Source: an uncultured Lachnospiraceae bacterium (GTDB lineage Bacteria > Bacillota_A > Clostridia > Lachnospirales > Lachnospiraceae). From it: a DNA stretch of 14,090 nt. Every line of letters starts with the position of its first letter. Positions within the stretch are counted from its first letter, which is position 1. Shown piece by piece: positions 1 to 7,010 of the stretch. The stretch spans positions 1 through 14,090 of the forward strand of contig CADBNG010000116.1 of NCBI GenBank assembly GCA_902795985.1, in the 5' to 3' direction. The notes beneath the pieces are model-generated. The model did no database searches. It was not told where the DNA came from and saw nothing but the letters and a program-made list of their open reading frames with translations. The translations under genes and the position numbers were made by a program.

Positions 1-37
1 AGATATTGCCGTGGCAGATAAACAGTATTTTTATCAT
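1..37 (-). CDS. low-molecular-weight protein tyrosine phosphatase, N-terminus only (cut by window edge)
   Basis: Reading the minus strand from an ATG at 37 gives MIKILFICHGNI before the window ends. This matches the N-terminal strand and start of the P-loop of low-molecular-weight protein tyrosine phosphatases, whose signature is (V/I)CxGNxCRS with a CX5R catalytic loop. The Cys at residue 8 would be the nucleophile; the second Cys and the Arg lie outside the window. Purine-rich ribosome-binding sequence (AAGGAG and AAGGGA, about 41-60) precedes the ATG, and the gap from the upstream gene's stop is 34 bp, so it is probably the third gene of the acyltransferase operon. In bacteria such enzymes often dephosphorylate tyrosine kinases that control capsule or exopolysaccharide synthesis (Wzb/CpsB-like roles), which suits these neighbours. 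Only 12 residues are visible, so the family call is good but the role is inferred. Confidence 0.75.
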   Translation of the reverse strand, partial: MIKILFICHGNI

Positions 38-71
38 TTTAAATTCTTCCCTTCTCCTTCTCGTTGATCGG

Positions 72-1664
72 TCAGGATTCCGGCAGTTCCTCCACCGTCA
101 GTCCCCGGCAGCGTATGCCTCCGGGTGCTGTGTCCCCGCGCACGCCGGCATACAGCCGCAGGGAATACTCTCCCGTTGCCGGAAGTTTTTCCGGACAACG
201 TATCACCTCCCAGTCATCGGTGAGATTGCCGTTCCGGTCTGTGGTGAACGCGCATTCCGTCACCGGTTCGCCGGTTTGAGGATCGGAGACCGTGAGGCTT
301 ACTCCTTCCGCTTCCCCCAGCAGCTCCAGCGCGTCCAGAGAGATCCGGTACCTCTTTCCGGGGGACAGGGCGGCCGGGAGCGTCTCAAAGCATTCCTCTC
401 CGGGCTCCGATACCAGTTCCGTGCCGTATCCCGAAAGAAGTGCCGTCCCGGTCTCTTTCTCCCCGGCAATGACGTCCGGAAGGCCATAATCAAAATACTC
501 CGGAGTGTTGAGCGCCAGAGGGTTATAGAGCATGATTACCTGGTCCGGCCTGCTCCAGCGGATGTATTCCGCGATGGTTGCGTCAGTGTAGGTCCGAAGA
601 TCGATCACGTCTACCCGGGAAAAAGCGCAGGATAAGAATGCCTCCATGGGCAGACCAAAGCTGTCTTTGATAAGCAGGATCTTCTCCCGGTTCGGCGCTG
701 AGGGATTCCGGTGCTGTACCAGGCTGCTCACCCCGCCGATATAGACGCAATAAGGATTCAGATGGTAATAATCCTTTCTTTCGATGAAGAACGGCCGGAT
801 ATTGGCCCGGGCAAAGTCTCCCCGGAAGACATTATCCGTGCCCTGTATCATGCATATCATGTCTGTTTCAAAACGGGGCGTGTACCACATTACATCGTCC
901 ACACCGGCAAAAAGCGTCCCTACCCGGCGTCCGTAGCTGCCCAGGAACCAGTCGGAGAGCTCATGTTTTTCCCACAGCTCCGGCCGGGCGTACCGGCTGT
1001 CCAGATCGGGGTAGCCGTTGGACTTCATCCAGGTGAGGATCCTGCCGAAGCCCAGAAGCGCCGCTTCCGGTGTCCAGTGATGATCGGTACGGTAGAAATA
1101 ACGGCTTGCCAGTTCGCTGTTTCCCGCAAGCTGCGGGCGGAGATCCAGCGTAGAGACACTCCTCTTCTCCAGCTGCTCCAGCATCCGGTCGATATCCGGG
1201 TTTATCTGCTCCGATATGCCCTGAGGCAGGACCGCTCCCTGCAGGTCCAGTTTGCAGGGCGCCTGGACATAAAGGAACGGGATGTTCTGCACGGCAAGAG
1301 CGTCCGACAGCTCTGCTATACGGGAGGCGTTCTGGCCAACATCCATCGTTTGCTGTATGGTGTCCAGGGCCGGCCCCAGCATGCCGTTTTCCAGACGCAT
1401 CACACTGTTGAGTTCTGTCCGTCCGGTACACCGGGCAAACAGGCCGTTGAGCTCCACAAAGAACGTCTTGCCCCGGAAGGAATCCGCCAGAACACCGGAA
1501 CTGAGCTCCGTAGCCAGCTCCTTCGGCTGGAGTTCTCCGCGAAGTCCGCGTCCCACGGACTTCACCGGGATGTCCAGGTTGACCAGGGAGAAGACGGTAA
1601 TAAAAAGACATACCACCAGGGCTGCCGCAGAGCCTATGCGATTGTATTTGCCGTTTTTTTTCAT
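72..1664 (-). CDS. DHHW/SGNH-type (AlgX/AlgJ-like) cell-surface protein, partner of MBOAT acyltransferase
   Basis: From the ATG at 1664 the protein has 530 residues. It has an N-terminal membrane anchor or uncleaved signal (about residues 10-29, hydrophobic, after MKKNGKYNR), then an extracytoplasmic domain with the TDHHW motif near 193-197 and an IKDSFG motif near 332-337. Both are hallmarks of DHHW/AlgX-N SGNH-like proteins, which transfer or help transfer acyl groups to exported polysaccharide. Ser335 is the likely nucleophile and the DHHW His residues its partners. The last 120 or so residues look like a separate beta-rich, possibly carbohydrate-binding domain. A TTG at 1673 would add three residues and overlap the MBOAT stop as TTGA. 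I prefer the ATG, although its GAGGG ribosome site is only 2 nt away; both starts imply translational coupling with the MBOAT gene. The polysaccharide substrate is unknown. Confidence 0.85.
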   Translation of the reverse strand: MKKNGKYNRIGSAAALVVCLFITVFSLVNLDIPVKSVGRGLRGELQPKELATELSSGVLADSFRGKTFFVELNGLFARCTGRTELNSVMRLENGMLGPALDTIQQTMDVGQNASRIAELSDALAVQNIPFLYVQAPCKLDLQGAVLPQGISEQINPDIDRMLEQLEKRSVSTLDLRPQLAGNSELASRYFYRTDHHWTPEAALLGFGRILTWMKSNGYPDLDSRYARPELWEKHELSDWFLGSYGRRVGTLFAGVDDVMWYTPRFETDMICMIQGTDNVFRGDFARANIRPFFIERKDYYHLNPYCVYIGGVSSLVQHRNPSAPNREKILLIKDSFGLPMEAFLSCAFSRVDVIDLRTYTDATIAEYIRWSRPDQVIMLYNPLALNTPEYFDYGLPDVIAGEKETGTALLSGYGTELVSEPGEECFETLPAALSPGKRYRISLDALELLGEAEGVSLTVSDPQTGEPVTECAFTTDRNGNLTDDWEVIRCPEKLPATGEYSLRLYAGVRGDTAPGGIRCRGLTVEELPES

Positions 1665-1669
1665 AACCC

Positions 1670-3100
1670 TCAAAAATTAAAATAGATAAAGGGATTGTGA
1701 ACGCGCATCACCAGACAGCTGAAAGACAGGAAGAACAGCGCCATTTGCGCCAGATATCCGACAGAACGCAGCTTCTCTGCCGCTCTCTCCCCTTTTCTTT
1801 CCGCTCTTTTCAGTATTGCAGGGAACAGCCGGGTGCAGCAGAGGATCCCCACGGCCAGATAGACAGCATATTCCCGCAAAGTATAGTAAAAGATCCCGTC
1901 CGCAAGGCCCGTTCCCGCAAGGCCGAACATGGTTCTGTAATACACCGCCGCACCGTTGAGTCCATCGGCCCGAAAGAGCACCCAGTTCAGAAGCACAACC
2001 AGCAGTGTAAACACCTGATACAAAGCCTGTGCCGGCCGCCCTGACTTCTCCAGCCGCCGGGGCAGATCCCAGATTTTTTCCACCGTGATAACCACGCCGT
2101 AAATGAGTCCCCAGAAAAGGAAGGTCCAGTCCGCGCCGTGCCAGAGGCCCGTAAGGCCCCAGACAAGCATCAGATTAAACATCAGACGGCCGCGGCTTTT
2201 CACCCGGGAGCCGCCCAGAGGGATGTATACGTAATCCCGGAACCAGGTGCCCAGGGAAATGTGCCATCTCCGCCAGAATTCCGTCACGGTTCCGGAAGTG
2301 TAGGGATGGTCGAAGTTTTCGGGATACCGGAAACCCAGCATCTCTCCAAGACCGATGGCCATATCCGAATAACCCGAAAAGTCAAAATAGATCTGCAGGG
2401 CGTAGCACACCGCCCCCAGCCAGGCCGCAGCGGTGGAAAGATCCCCGCCGGCAAATGCCCTGTCCGCCGCCGGAGCAAGGATGTTGGCCAGGAGCATCTT
2501 TTTGTTGAGGCCCAGTAGAAAACGCATCAATCCATGAGAAAAGCCCCGGAAAGTGATCTCCCGGGAGTCGATCTGATCCCTGACTGTGGAATAGCGGACA
2601 ATCGGGCCCGCGATCAGCTGGGGAAAGCAGGAAATGTACAGGCCAAGATGGAAAAGGTTTTTCTGGGCCGGGATGCCCCGGTACACATCCACAATATAGC
2701 TTATGGCCTGGAAAGTAAAAAAGGAAATCCCGATGGGCAGCGCGATGTCCGGGACGGTAAAAAGGCCCTCGGTCCCGGGGATCAGCCGGTGGATCGTTCG
2801 CAGAACGAAACCCGAATACTTAAAAACCGCCAGGAGTCCCAGATTCGCGGCCACTGCGACGGCAAGCAGGGCACGGCGGCCCGCGTCTGTCCTGTCCGGC
2901 CGTGCGATAAGCCGGGCAGCGGCGTAATTAAACACAATCGAGCCCATCATCGCAAAGACGAAGAACGGCTCGCCCCATGCATAGAACAACAGGCTGGATA
3001 ACAAAAGCCAGTAGTTTTTCCCTCCCCGGGGAAGAAGGTAGTATACTCCGAAAACCACCGGGAAAAACCACAGCAAAAATTCGATACTGGCGAACAGCAT
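1670..3100 (-). CDS. MBOAT-family membrane O-acyltransferase (AlgI/DltB-like)
   Basis: This 476-residue polytopic membrane protein starts MLFASIEFLLWFFPVV, typical of the AlgI branch of the MBOAT family. It carries the conserved FWRRWHISLGTWFRDY block (residues 275-290, ending just before VYIPLGG) and GLTGLWHGADW around the family's invariant membrane His, here His321. The protein would sit in the cytoplasmic membrane and pass acyl groups (commonly acetyl) from a cytoplasmic donor to an extracytoplasmic partner; the DHHW protein encoded immediately downstream is the expected partner. AlgI-like proteins are usually 460-500 residues, so this one looks full length. The ATG at 3100 has an AAAGG ribosome site about 11 nt upstream. 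The stop overlaps or abuts the next gene's start. This is not a D-alanylation (dlt) operon, since no dltA/C/D-like gene is present; a wall or capsular polysaccharide acetylation role is inferred from the pair. Confidence 0.93.
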   Translation of the reverse strand: MLFASIEFLLWFFPVVFGVYYLLPRGGKNYWLLLSSLLFYAWGEPFFVFAMMGSIVFNYAAARLIARPDRTDAGRRALLAVAVAANLGLLAVFKYSGFVLRTIHRLIPGTEGLFTVPDIALPIGISFFTFQAISYIVDVYRGIPAQKNLFHLGLYISCFPQLIAGPIVRYSTVRDQIDSREITFRGFSHGLMRFLLGLNKKMLLANILAPAADRAFAGGDLSTAAAWLGAVCYALQIYFDFSGYSDMAIGLGEMLGFRYPENFDHPYTSGTVTEFWRRWHISLGTWFRDYVYIPLGGSRVKSRGRLMFNLMLVWGLTGLWHGADWTFLFWGLIYGVVITVEKIWDLPRRLEKSGRPAQALYQVFTLLVVLLNWVLFRADGLNGAAVYYRTMFGLAGTGLADGIFYYTLREYAVYLAVGILCCTRLFPAILKRAERKGERAAEKLRSVGYLAQMALFFLSFSCLVMRVHNPFIYFNF

Positions 3101-3132
3101 GAAACGCGTAACCTTTCAAATGCTTTTATGCC

Positions 3133-3161
3133 ATTTTACTCTATCTTCCCGTTTCCGTAAA
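3133..3161 (-). promoter_or_regulatory. candidate sigma-A promoter of the MBOAT operon
   Basis: On the minus strand TTTACG (3161-3156) and TAAAAT (3138-3133) are separated by exactly 17 bp. Transcription would start near 3126, giving a leader of about 25 nt to the MBOAT ATG. The first base of the -35 hexamer coincides with the last base of the large palindrome at 3161-3211, so the palindrome abuts the promoter. Seen by eye only. Confidence 0.45.
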
Positions 3162-3211
3162 CAGAGCTCCTGTATCAAAGGGGACTGTCCCCTTTGATAC
3201 AGGAGCTCTGT
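3161..3211. repeat. 51-bp perfect palindrome with GGGGACTGTCCCC core (REP-like)
   Basis: Arms of 25 bp (3161-3185 and 3187-3211) are perfect reverse complements around a single central T at 3186. The inner part, TCAAAGGGGACTGTCCCC and onward to GATAC, recurs in the second copy at 3218-3243. There is no T-tract after either arm, so it is not a simple intrinsic terminator. GGGGACTGTCCCC-cored palindromes are, from general experience, dispersed intergenic repeats of the REP type in many bacteria, some mobilised by REP-associated tyrosine transposases; none is encoded here. Confidence 0.8.
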
Positions 3212-3217
3212 CGTGGT

Positions 3218-3240
3218 TCAAAGGGGACTGTCCCCTTTGA
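3218..3240. repeat. second, shorter copy of the GGGGACTGTCCCC palindrome
   Basis: Arms of 11 bp (3218-3228 and 3230-3240) surround a central T at 3229. The 26 bp from 3218 to 3243 are identical to 3175-3200 inside the larger palindrome, so this is a direct repeat of its core without the outer CAGAGCTCCTG arms. The two copies are separated by 6 bp (3212-3217). Paired copies are typical of REP doublets. Confidence 0.75.
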
Positions 3241-3248
3241 TACGGAAA

Positions 3249-3275
3249 GAGGGTGTTCCTTTCCGGAACACCCTC
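3249..3275 (-). terminator. intrinsic terminator of the ABC importer operon
   Basis: A perfect 11-bp stem (GAGGGTGTTCC at 3249-3259 with GGAACACCCTC at 3265-3275) with a 5-nt loop lies 12 bp after the stop of the last permease gene. Read on the minus strand it is followed by only a short T-run (TTTCC), so termination may be incomplete. Its position between two co-directional operons supports the call. Confidence 0.65.
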
Positions 3276-3287
3276 AAAATCAGTCGA

Positions 3288-4325
3288 TCAGTTCGCATTG
3301 GATGACATTTCTGCCGCTTCGCTCGCAGCAACCGCTTCCAGCAGAGCTTTCTGCCGGCGTCTGGTGCTGAAGAAGTCCATCGCCAGAGCTACCGCAAGGA
3401 CGAGGCCCTGGGCAAATACGGTCCAATATGTAGGAACGTTGATGACGATGAGCATGTTGTTGAAAACATTCAGCAGCAGTACCGCTACAAAACCGCTGAT
3501 CAGGTTGCCGGAACCGCCGGTAAAGGCAATGCCTCCGAGGATGGCAGCGGAGATAACACGCATATCCGCGCCGGAAGAGACAATAGCCGTGGGGCTGGCA
3601 AGTTTAGCCTGAGCAGACCAGAGCAGGCCGCCAAAGCAGGCCAGAACACTGTTCAGGATGAAAAGGATCATACGGACCCTGTCCGGATTCAGGCCGCTCA
3701 GACGCGCCGCCTGCTGGTTGTCGCCTACCATGAAAACGCTGCGCCCGAAACGGGTATAGGAAAGCATGAACTGGAAGGCAATCAGTATGATGATAACAAC
3801 CACAAAACTGATCGGCAGCCAGCCAAAGAGGTTTGTTTTTCCTATCGCAGTGAATGAACCGCGGGCGATCTGGATATTATCGCCGGTGTTCATTACGGAG
3901 CACAGTCCGCTGTAGACAGAGGACATACCGATTGTGGCAATGAACGACGGGAAGTGCAGCTTGTTGACCAGGAACGTGTTCACCAGACCAAACAGGACCG
4001 CCGCGCAGAATGTGATGAGCATCGCCACTCCCCACGGCATGCCGGGGTTCTTGCTGCACAGCATGGCGAAGATCATGGTGCTCAGCGCTGCCTGACCGCC
4101 GACGGAAAGGTCGATGTTGCCGCTGATAAGGATCGTGCCGATCCCGCACAGGAAAGCAATCTGAATAACGATTCCGTATAAAACGGTGAGCATGTTTCCG
4201 GTGGACAGGAACCGGCCTTCACTGACAACCATTGTAATTACGGTCATGACCACCAGAATGATGATCAGCGGGAAGGCTTTGCTTTTAAGAAAAGTATTAA
4301 ACACAGACGTTTTTTTCATTTCCAT
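3288..4325 (-). CDS. CUT2/ribose-type ABC transporter permease (distal of two)
   Basis: This 345-residue, strongly hydrophobic protein belongs to the RbsC/MglC-like permease family (BPD_transp_2 type). It has the family's ISGNIDLSVGG block near residue 65-75, where the substrate channel begins, then GLVNTFLVNKLHFPSFIATIG near 113-134, and the GG-rich loop ILGGIAFTGGSGNLISG near 262-278 followed by the last membrane segments. About ten membrane helices can be picked out. It would pair with the preceding permease as a heterodimeric channel driven by the double-domain ATPase. The ATG at 4325 has a strong AAGGGAGG ribosome site and follows the previous stop by 12 bp; an in-frame ATG two codons on (4319) is the alternative start. 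The C-terminus is followed by a terminator, so it is the last operon gene. Confidence 0.92.
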   Translation of the reverse strand: MEMKKTSVFNTFLKSKAFPLIIILVVMTVITMVVSEGRFLSTGNMLTVLYGIVIQIAFLCGIGTILISGNIDLSVGGQAALSTMIFAMLCSKNPGMPWGVAMLITFCAAVLFGLVNTFLVNKLHFPSFIATIGMSSVYSGLCSVMNTGDNIQIARGSFTAIGKTNLFGWLPISFVVVIIILIAFQFMLSYTRFGRSVFMVGDNQQAARLSGLNPDRVRMILFILNSVLACFGGLLWSAQAKLASPTAIVSSGADMRVISAAILGGIAFTGGSGNLISGFVAVLLLNVFNNMLIVINVPTYWTVFAQGLVLAVALAMDFFSTRRRQKALLEAVAASEAAEMSSNAN

Positions 4326-4337
4326 ACCCTCCCTTCT

Positions 4338-5342
4338 TTAGTGTACCAGGACTTTCTGCTGCCGCATCATGGCAAAGAAGTCGAGGGACAGTGCAACCAG
4401 AAGCAGTACGCCGGAGAAGACGTTGACCCAGAAAGGATTGACGCCTACGATACCCATTCCGATCTGGAAGGTATTGAGGATGAGCAGACCGATAAAGGCA
4501 CCGCCCATATTTCCGACGCCGCCGCCGAACGAAATACCGCCCAGGATGGCAGCGGTCAGTCCGGTGAACTGGCTGGTGGTCAGAGCCATCAGCGAACCCT
4601 GGCTCAGGCGCGAGGAGAAAATAATTCCGCCCATGCCGCCTGTAAGGGCGCTGAGTACAAAGAGCAGTATGATGATTCCGGAGGCGTTAATACCGGCCAG
4701 CGTAGCTGCCACCGGGTTGCCTCCCAGGAATGTAACCTTCATACCAAAGGCTGTCTTGCTCATCAGCAGGCCGAAGATGATAAAGGCGATCACGACCAGG
4801 ATGATGCAGAACGGAATTCCGGCTATGGTTCCGGATCCTATAAATGCGGTCGCGTCATTCAGGAAGCTGATGTTGGCGGCGACGCCGTTGTTGCCCATCG
4901 CGCTGAACAGGTACATCAGACCTTTGACCATAGAGGCCATGGCCAGTGTACCGATAAAGGATGGGAAGTTCAGCTTCACAACCAGAAGGCCGTTGATAAG
5001 GCCGAATATGCAGCACAGCAGCAGGCACAGGATAATAGCCACATACCAGGGCAGGTGCCATGCTTTGACGGCTGTGGCAAGAACCATGCTTCCGAACGCG
5101 CCGATGGCGGCCTGGGAAAGATCCAGGTGGCCGGCGATCAGAAGACATCCGGCGCCGATCGTCAGGAATCCGGGCACGACGAGTGAATTAAGAATGTTTT
5201 TAAAAACAGCCAGCTGCAGGAAACTGGTGTTTTTAAGCGCTGCCCAGATCGAGAAGACGATTACCATGACCAGCCAGAGGCACAGCAGTGTGACTACTTT
5301 GTTCTGAAGCAACGATTTGATGCTTTTTCCTTCGCTTTTCAT
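4338..5342 (-). CDS. CUT2/ribose-type ABC transporter permease (proximal of two)
   Basis: This 334-residue membrane protein is a second RbsC-like permease. It has the IAGHLDLSQAAIGAFGS block near residue 69-85 (a divergent form of the usual DLSVG), GLINGLLVVKLNFPSFIGTL near 113-132, and AAILGGISFGGGVGNMGG near 264-281 ahead of the final helices. It and the next permease are clearly related but not identical, as expected for a heterodimeric channel. Its ATG overlaps the ATPase stop as ATGA (4 bp), and a perfect AAGGAGG ribosome site lies inside the end of the ATPase gene, so the two are likely translationally coupled. The divergent DLSQ may reflect a channel for something other than ribose, but that is inference. 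Confidence 0.92.
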   Translation of the reverse strand: MKSEGKSIKSLLQNKVVTLLCLWLVMVIVFSIWAALKNTSFLQLAVFKNILNSLVVPGFLTIGAGCLLIAGHLDLSQAAIGAFGSMVLATAVKAWHLPWYVAIILCLLLCCIFGLINGLLVVKLNFPSFIGTLAMASMVKGLMYLFSAMGNNGVAANISFLNDATAFIGSGTIAGIPFCIILVVIAFIIFGLLMSKTAFGMKVTFLGGNPVAATLAGINASGIIILLFVLSALTGGMGGIIFSSRLSQGSLMALTTSQFTGLTAAILGGISFGGGVGNMGGAFIGLLILNTFQIGMGIVGVNPFWVNVFSGVLLLVALSLDFFAMMRQQKVLVH

Positions 5343-6874
5343 ACCTGCGCCTCCTTTTCAGATGAAGCGACTTTCTTTTCTTCTGCCATGGCAAGCGTGA
5401 GTACGCTCTCTTCTGTCGCTTCGCTGCGGGGAAGTTCACCGCTGACACTGCCGCCGCGCATGACAACGATCCGGTCAGCCAGGTTGATAACCTCCGTCAG
5501 TTCGCTGGAAATGAAGATAACCGCCAGACCTTCACTGGCAAGGTCACAGATCTTCTGATAGATCTCCGCTTTGGTACCTACGTCAATACCCTTGGTAGGC
5601 TCATCCAGGATGAGCAGCTGAGTCTGCATCAAATCATTTGTCCAGCGCCCCAGAATGACCTTCTGCTGGTTTCCTCCGGAGAGCTCGGCGACCATCTTGA
5701 GGATGGAAGGTGTCTTGATGTCGTAGGTCTTGACCGCCTTTTCCGCCAGTTCGGCAGCCTTGCCGCGGTCGATAAAACGCGAAGACTTTTTCAGCGAGTT
5801 GACCACAGGCATGGTAATGTTATCGGCAATCGAACGGTACATGATAAGTCCTTCTTCTTTCCGGTCTTCCGGACAAAGGGCAATGCCCGCGTCGATGGCC
5901 TCACGGGGATGGCGGAATTCCACTTTCTTCCCGTGCAGATAGATCTCGCCGCCGGTGACCGGATCCGCTCCGAAGATCGCGCGGGCGACCTCGGTACGGC
6001 CAGCACCTACCAGTCCGGACAGTCCCAGGATCTCGCCTTTGTGAACTGTGAAACTGACATCATGCACCTTCGGAGAGCAGAGGTTCCGGACTTCCAGAAC
6101 GACTTCTTCCTGCGGTGTGTTGCGGCGAAGTGAAGAATAGGTATCGCCGATATCACGGCCGACCATCATCGTGATAAGTTCAGCCGAGTTGGTGTTCGCA
6201 GTAGTCAGGGTGCCCACATGTTTTCCGTCTTTCAGAACCACGATCTCGTCGGAGATCTGGAAGATTTCGGACATACGGTGGGATACATAAATGATCGCTT
6301 TGCCGGCCGCTTTCTGTTTTTCAATAACCTTGAACAGCAGTTCAATCTCTTTTTCGGAAAGCGGTGCTGTCGGCTCGTCGTAGGCGATGATATCACTGTC
6401 GCGCCGATAGGCTTTCATAACCTCTACCATCTGCTGGTTGGCAATGCTCAGATGGCCAACGATCGCGGCAGGGTCGATACTCAGACCAAATTCATTAATG
6501 ATCTCGAGCGCGTCCTTATAAAGAAGGTTCCGATCCACCAGGCCGAACTTATTCGTGTGCAGAGAATCCGCGAAAAGATTTTCCATAACGGACATACTCG
6601 GCATCAGCTGCCGTTCCTGGTAGATCACGCTGATACCCGCAACCTGGGCGTCATGAGGGGTGTGGAAAGCGGTTACCTGGCCGTCGACCAGGATCTCTCC
6701 CTCGGTTGCCGGCTGGTCGCCATTCAGGATCTTCAGAAGCGTACTCTTTCCCGCGCCGTTCTCGCCCATCAGTGCAAGGACTTTGCCGCCTTCCGCTTTG
6801 AAATTGACATTATCCAAAGCGCGCACACCCGGGTAGCTTTTTCCGATTCCTCGGAATTCCAGAGTTTTTGCCAT
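5339..6874 (-). CDS. CUT2-type ABC transporter ATPase with two nucleotide-binding domains (RbsA/MglA/XylG-like)
   Basis: The 511-residue protein has two fused ABC domains, the standard form and length for ribose/galactose/xylose importers. The N-terminal domain has Walker A GENGAGKST (37-45), signature LSIANQQ (142-148), Walker B IIAYDEPTA (162-170) and switch His199. The C-terminal domain has a degenerate Walker A, GLVGAGRTE (287-295), with intact signature LSGGNQQ (398-404) and Walker B LLILDEPTKGID (420-431). The family is known for one catalytically competent and one degenerate site, so the degeneracy is normal. It sits on the inner face of the membrane and powers the two permeases encoded next. 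The ATG at 6874 has AGGAGA 8 nt upstream. A terminator-like hairpin precedes it, so its expression may be lower than that of the binding protein. Confidence 0.95.
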   Translation of the reverse strand: MAKTLEFRGIGKSYPGVRALDNVNFKAEGGKVLALMGENGAGKSTLLKILNGDQPATEGEILVDGQVTAFHTPHDAQVAGISVIYQERQLMPSMSVMENLFADSLHTNKFGLVDRNLLYKDALEIINEFGLSIDPAAIVGHLSIANQQMVEVMKAYRRDSDIIAYDEPTAPLSEKEIELLFKVIEKQKAAGKAIIYVSHRMSEIFQISDEIVVLKDGKHVGTLTTANTNSAELITMMVGRDIGDTYSSLRRNTPQEEVVLEVRNLCSPKVHDVSFTVHKGEILGLSGLVGAGRTEVARAIFGADPVTGGEIYLHGKKVEFRHPREAIDAGIALCPEDRKEEGLIMYRSIADNITMPVVNSLKKSSRFIDRGKAAELAEKAVKTYDIKTPSILKMVAELSGGNQQKVILGRWTNDLMQTQLLILDEPTKGIDVGTKAEIYQKICDLASEGLAVIFISSELTEVINLADRIVVMRGGSVSGELPRSEATEESVLTLAMAEEKKVASSEKEAQV

Positions 6875-6920
6875 TTACTGTTCTCCTGTTTTTCTTAAAT
6901 AGACTTGTCACCTTAAAGAA

Positions 6921-6949
6921 AAAGTGGGCGAAACACTGCCGCCCACTTT
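6921..6949 (-). terminator. terminator-like hairpin between binding-protein and ATPase genes (attenuator or mRNA stabiliser)
   Basis: A perfect 10-bp stem (AAAGTGGGCG at 6921-6930, CGCCCACTTT at 6940-6949) with a 9-nt loop lies about 60 nt after the binding-protein stop. Read on the minus strand the stem ends in a T-rich run (CACTTTTTCTTTAAGG), so it resembles an intrinsic terminator. No convincing promoter follows before the ATPase ATG, which suggests partial readthrough giving more binding protein than membrane components, a known pattern for ABC importer operons. Confidence 0.65.
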
Positions 6950-7010
6950 CTCTTGTTTACGATGCAGCATTAAATGATTAGCTTAAGAACAGAAATCAAA
7001 TGTCCGCAAA

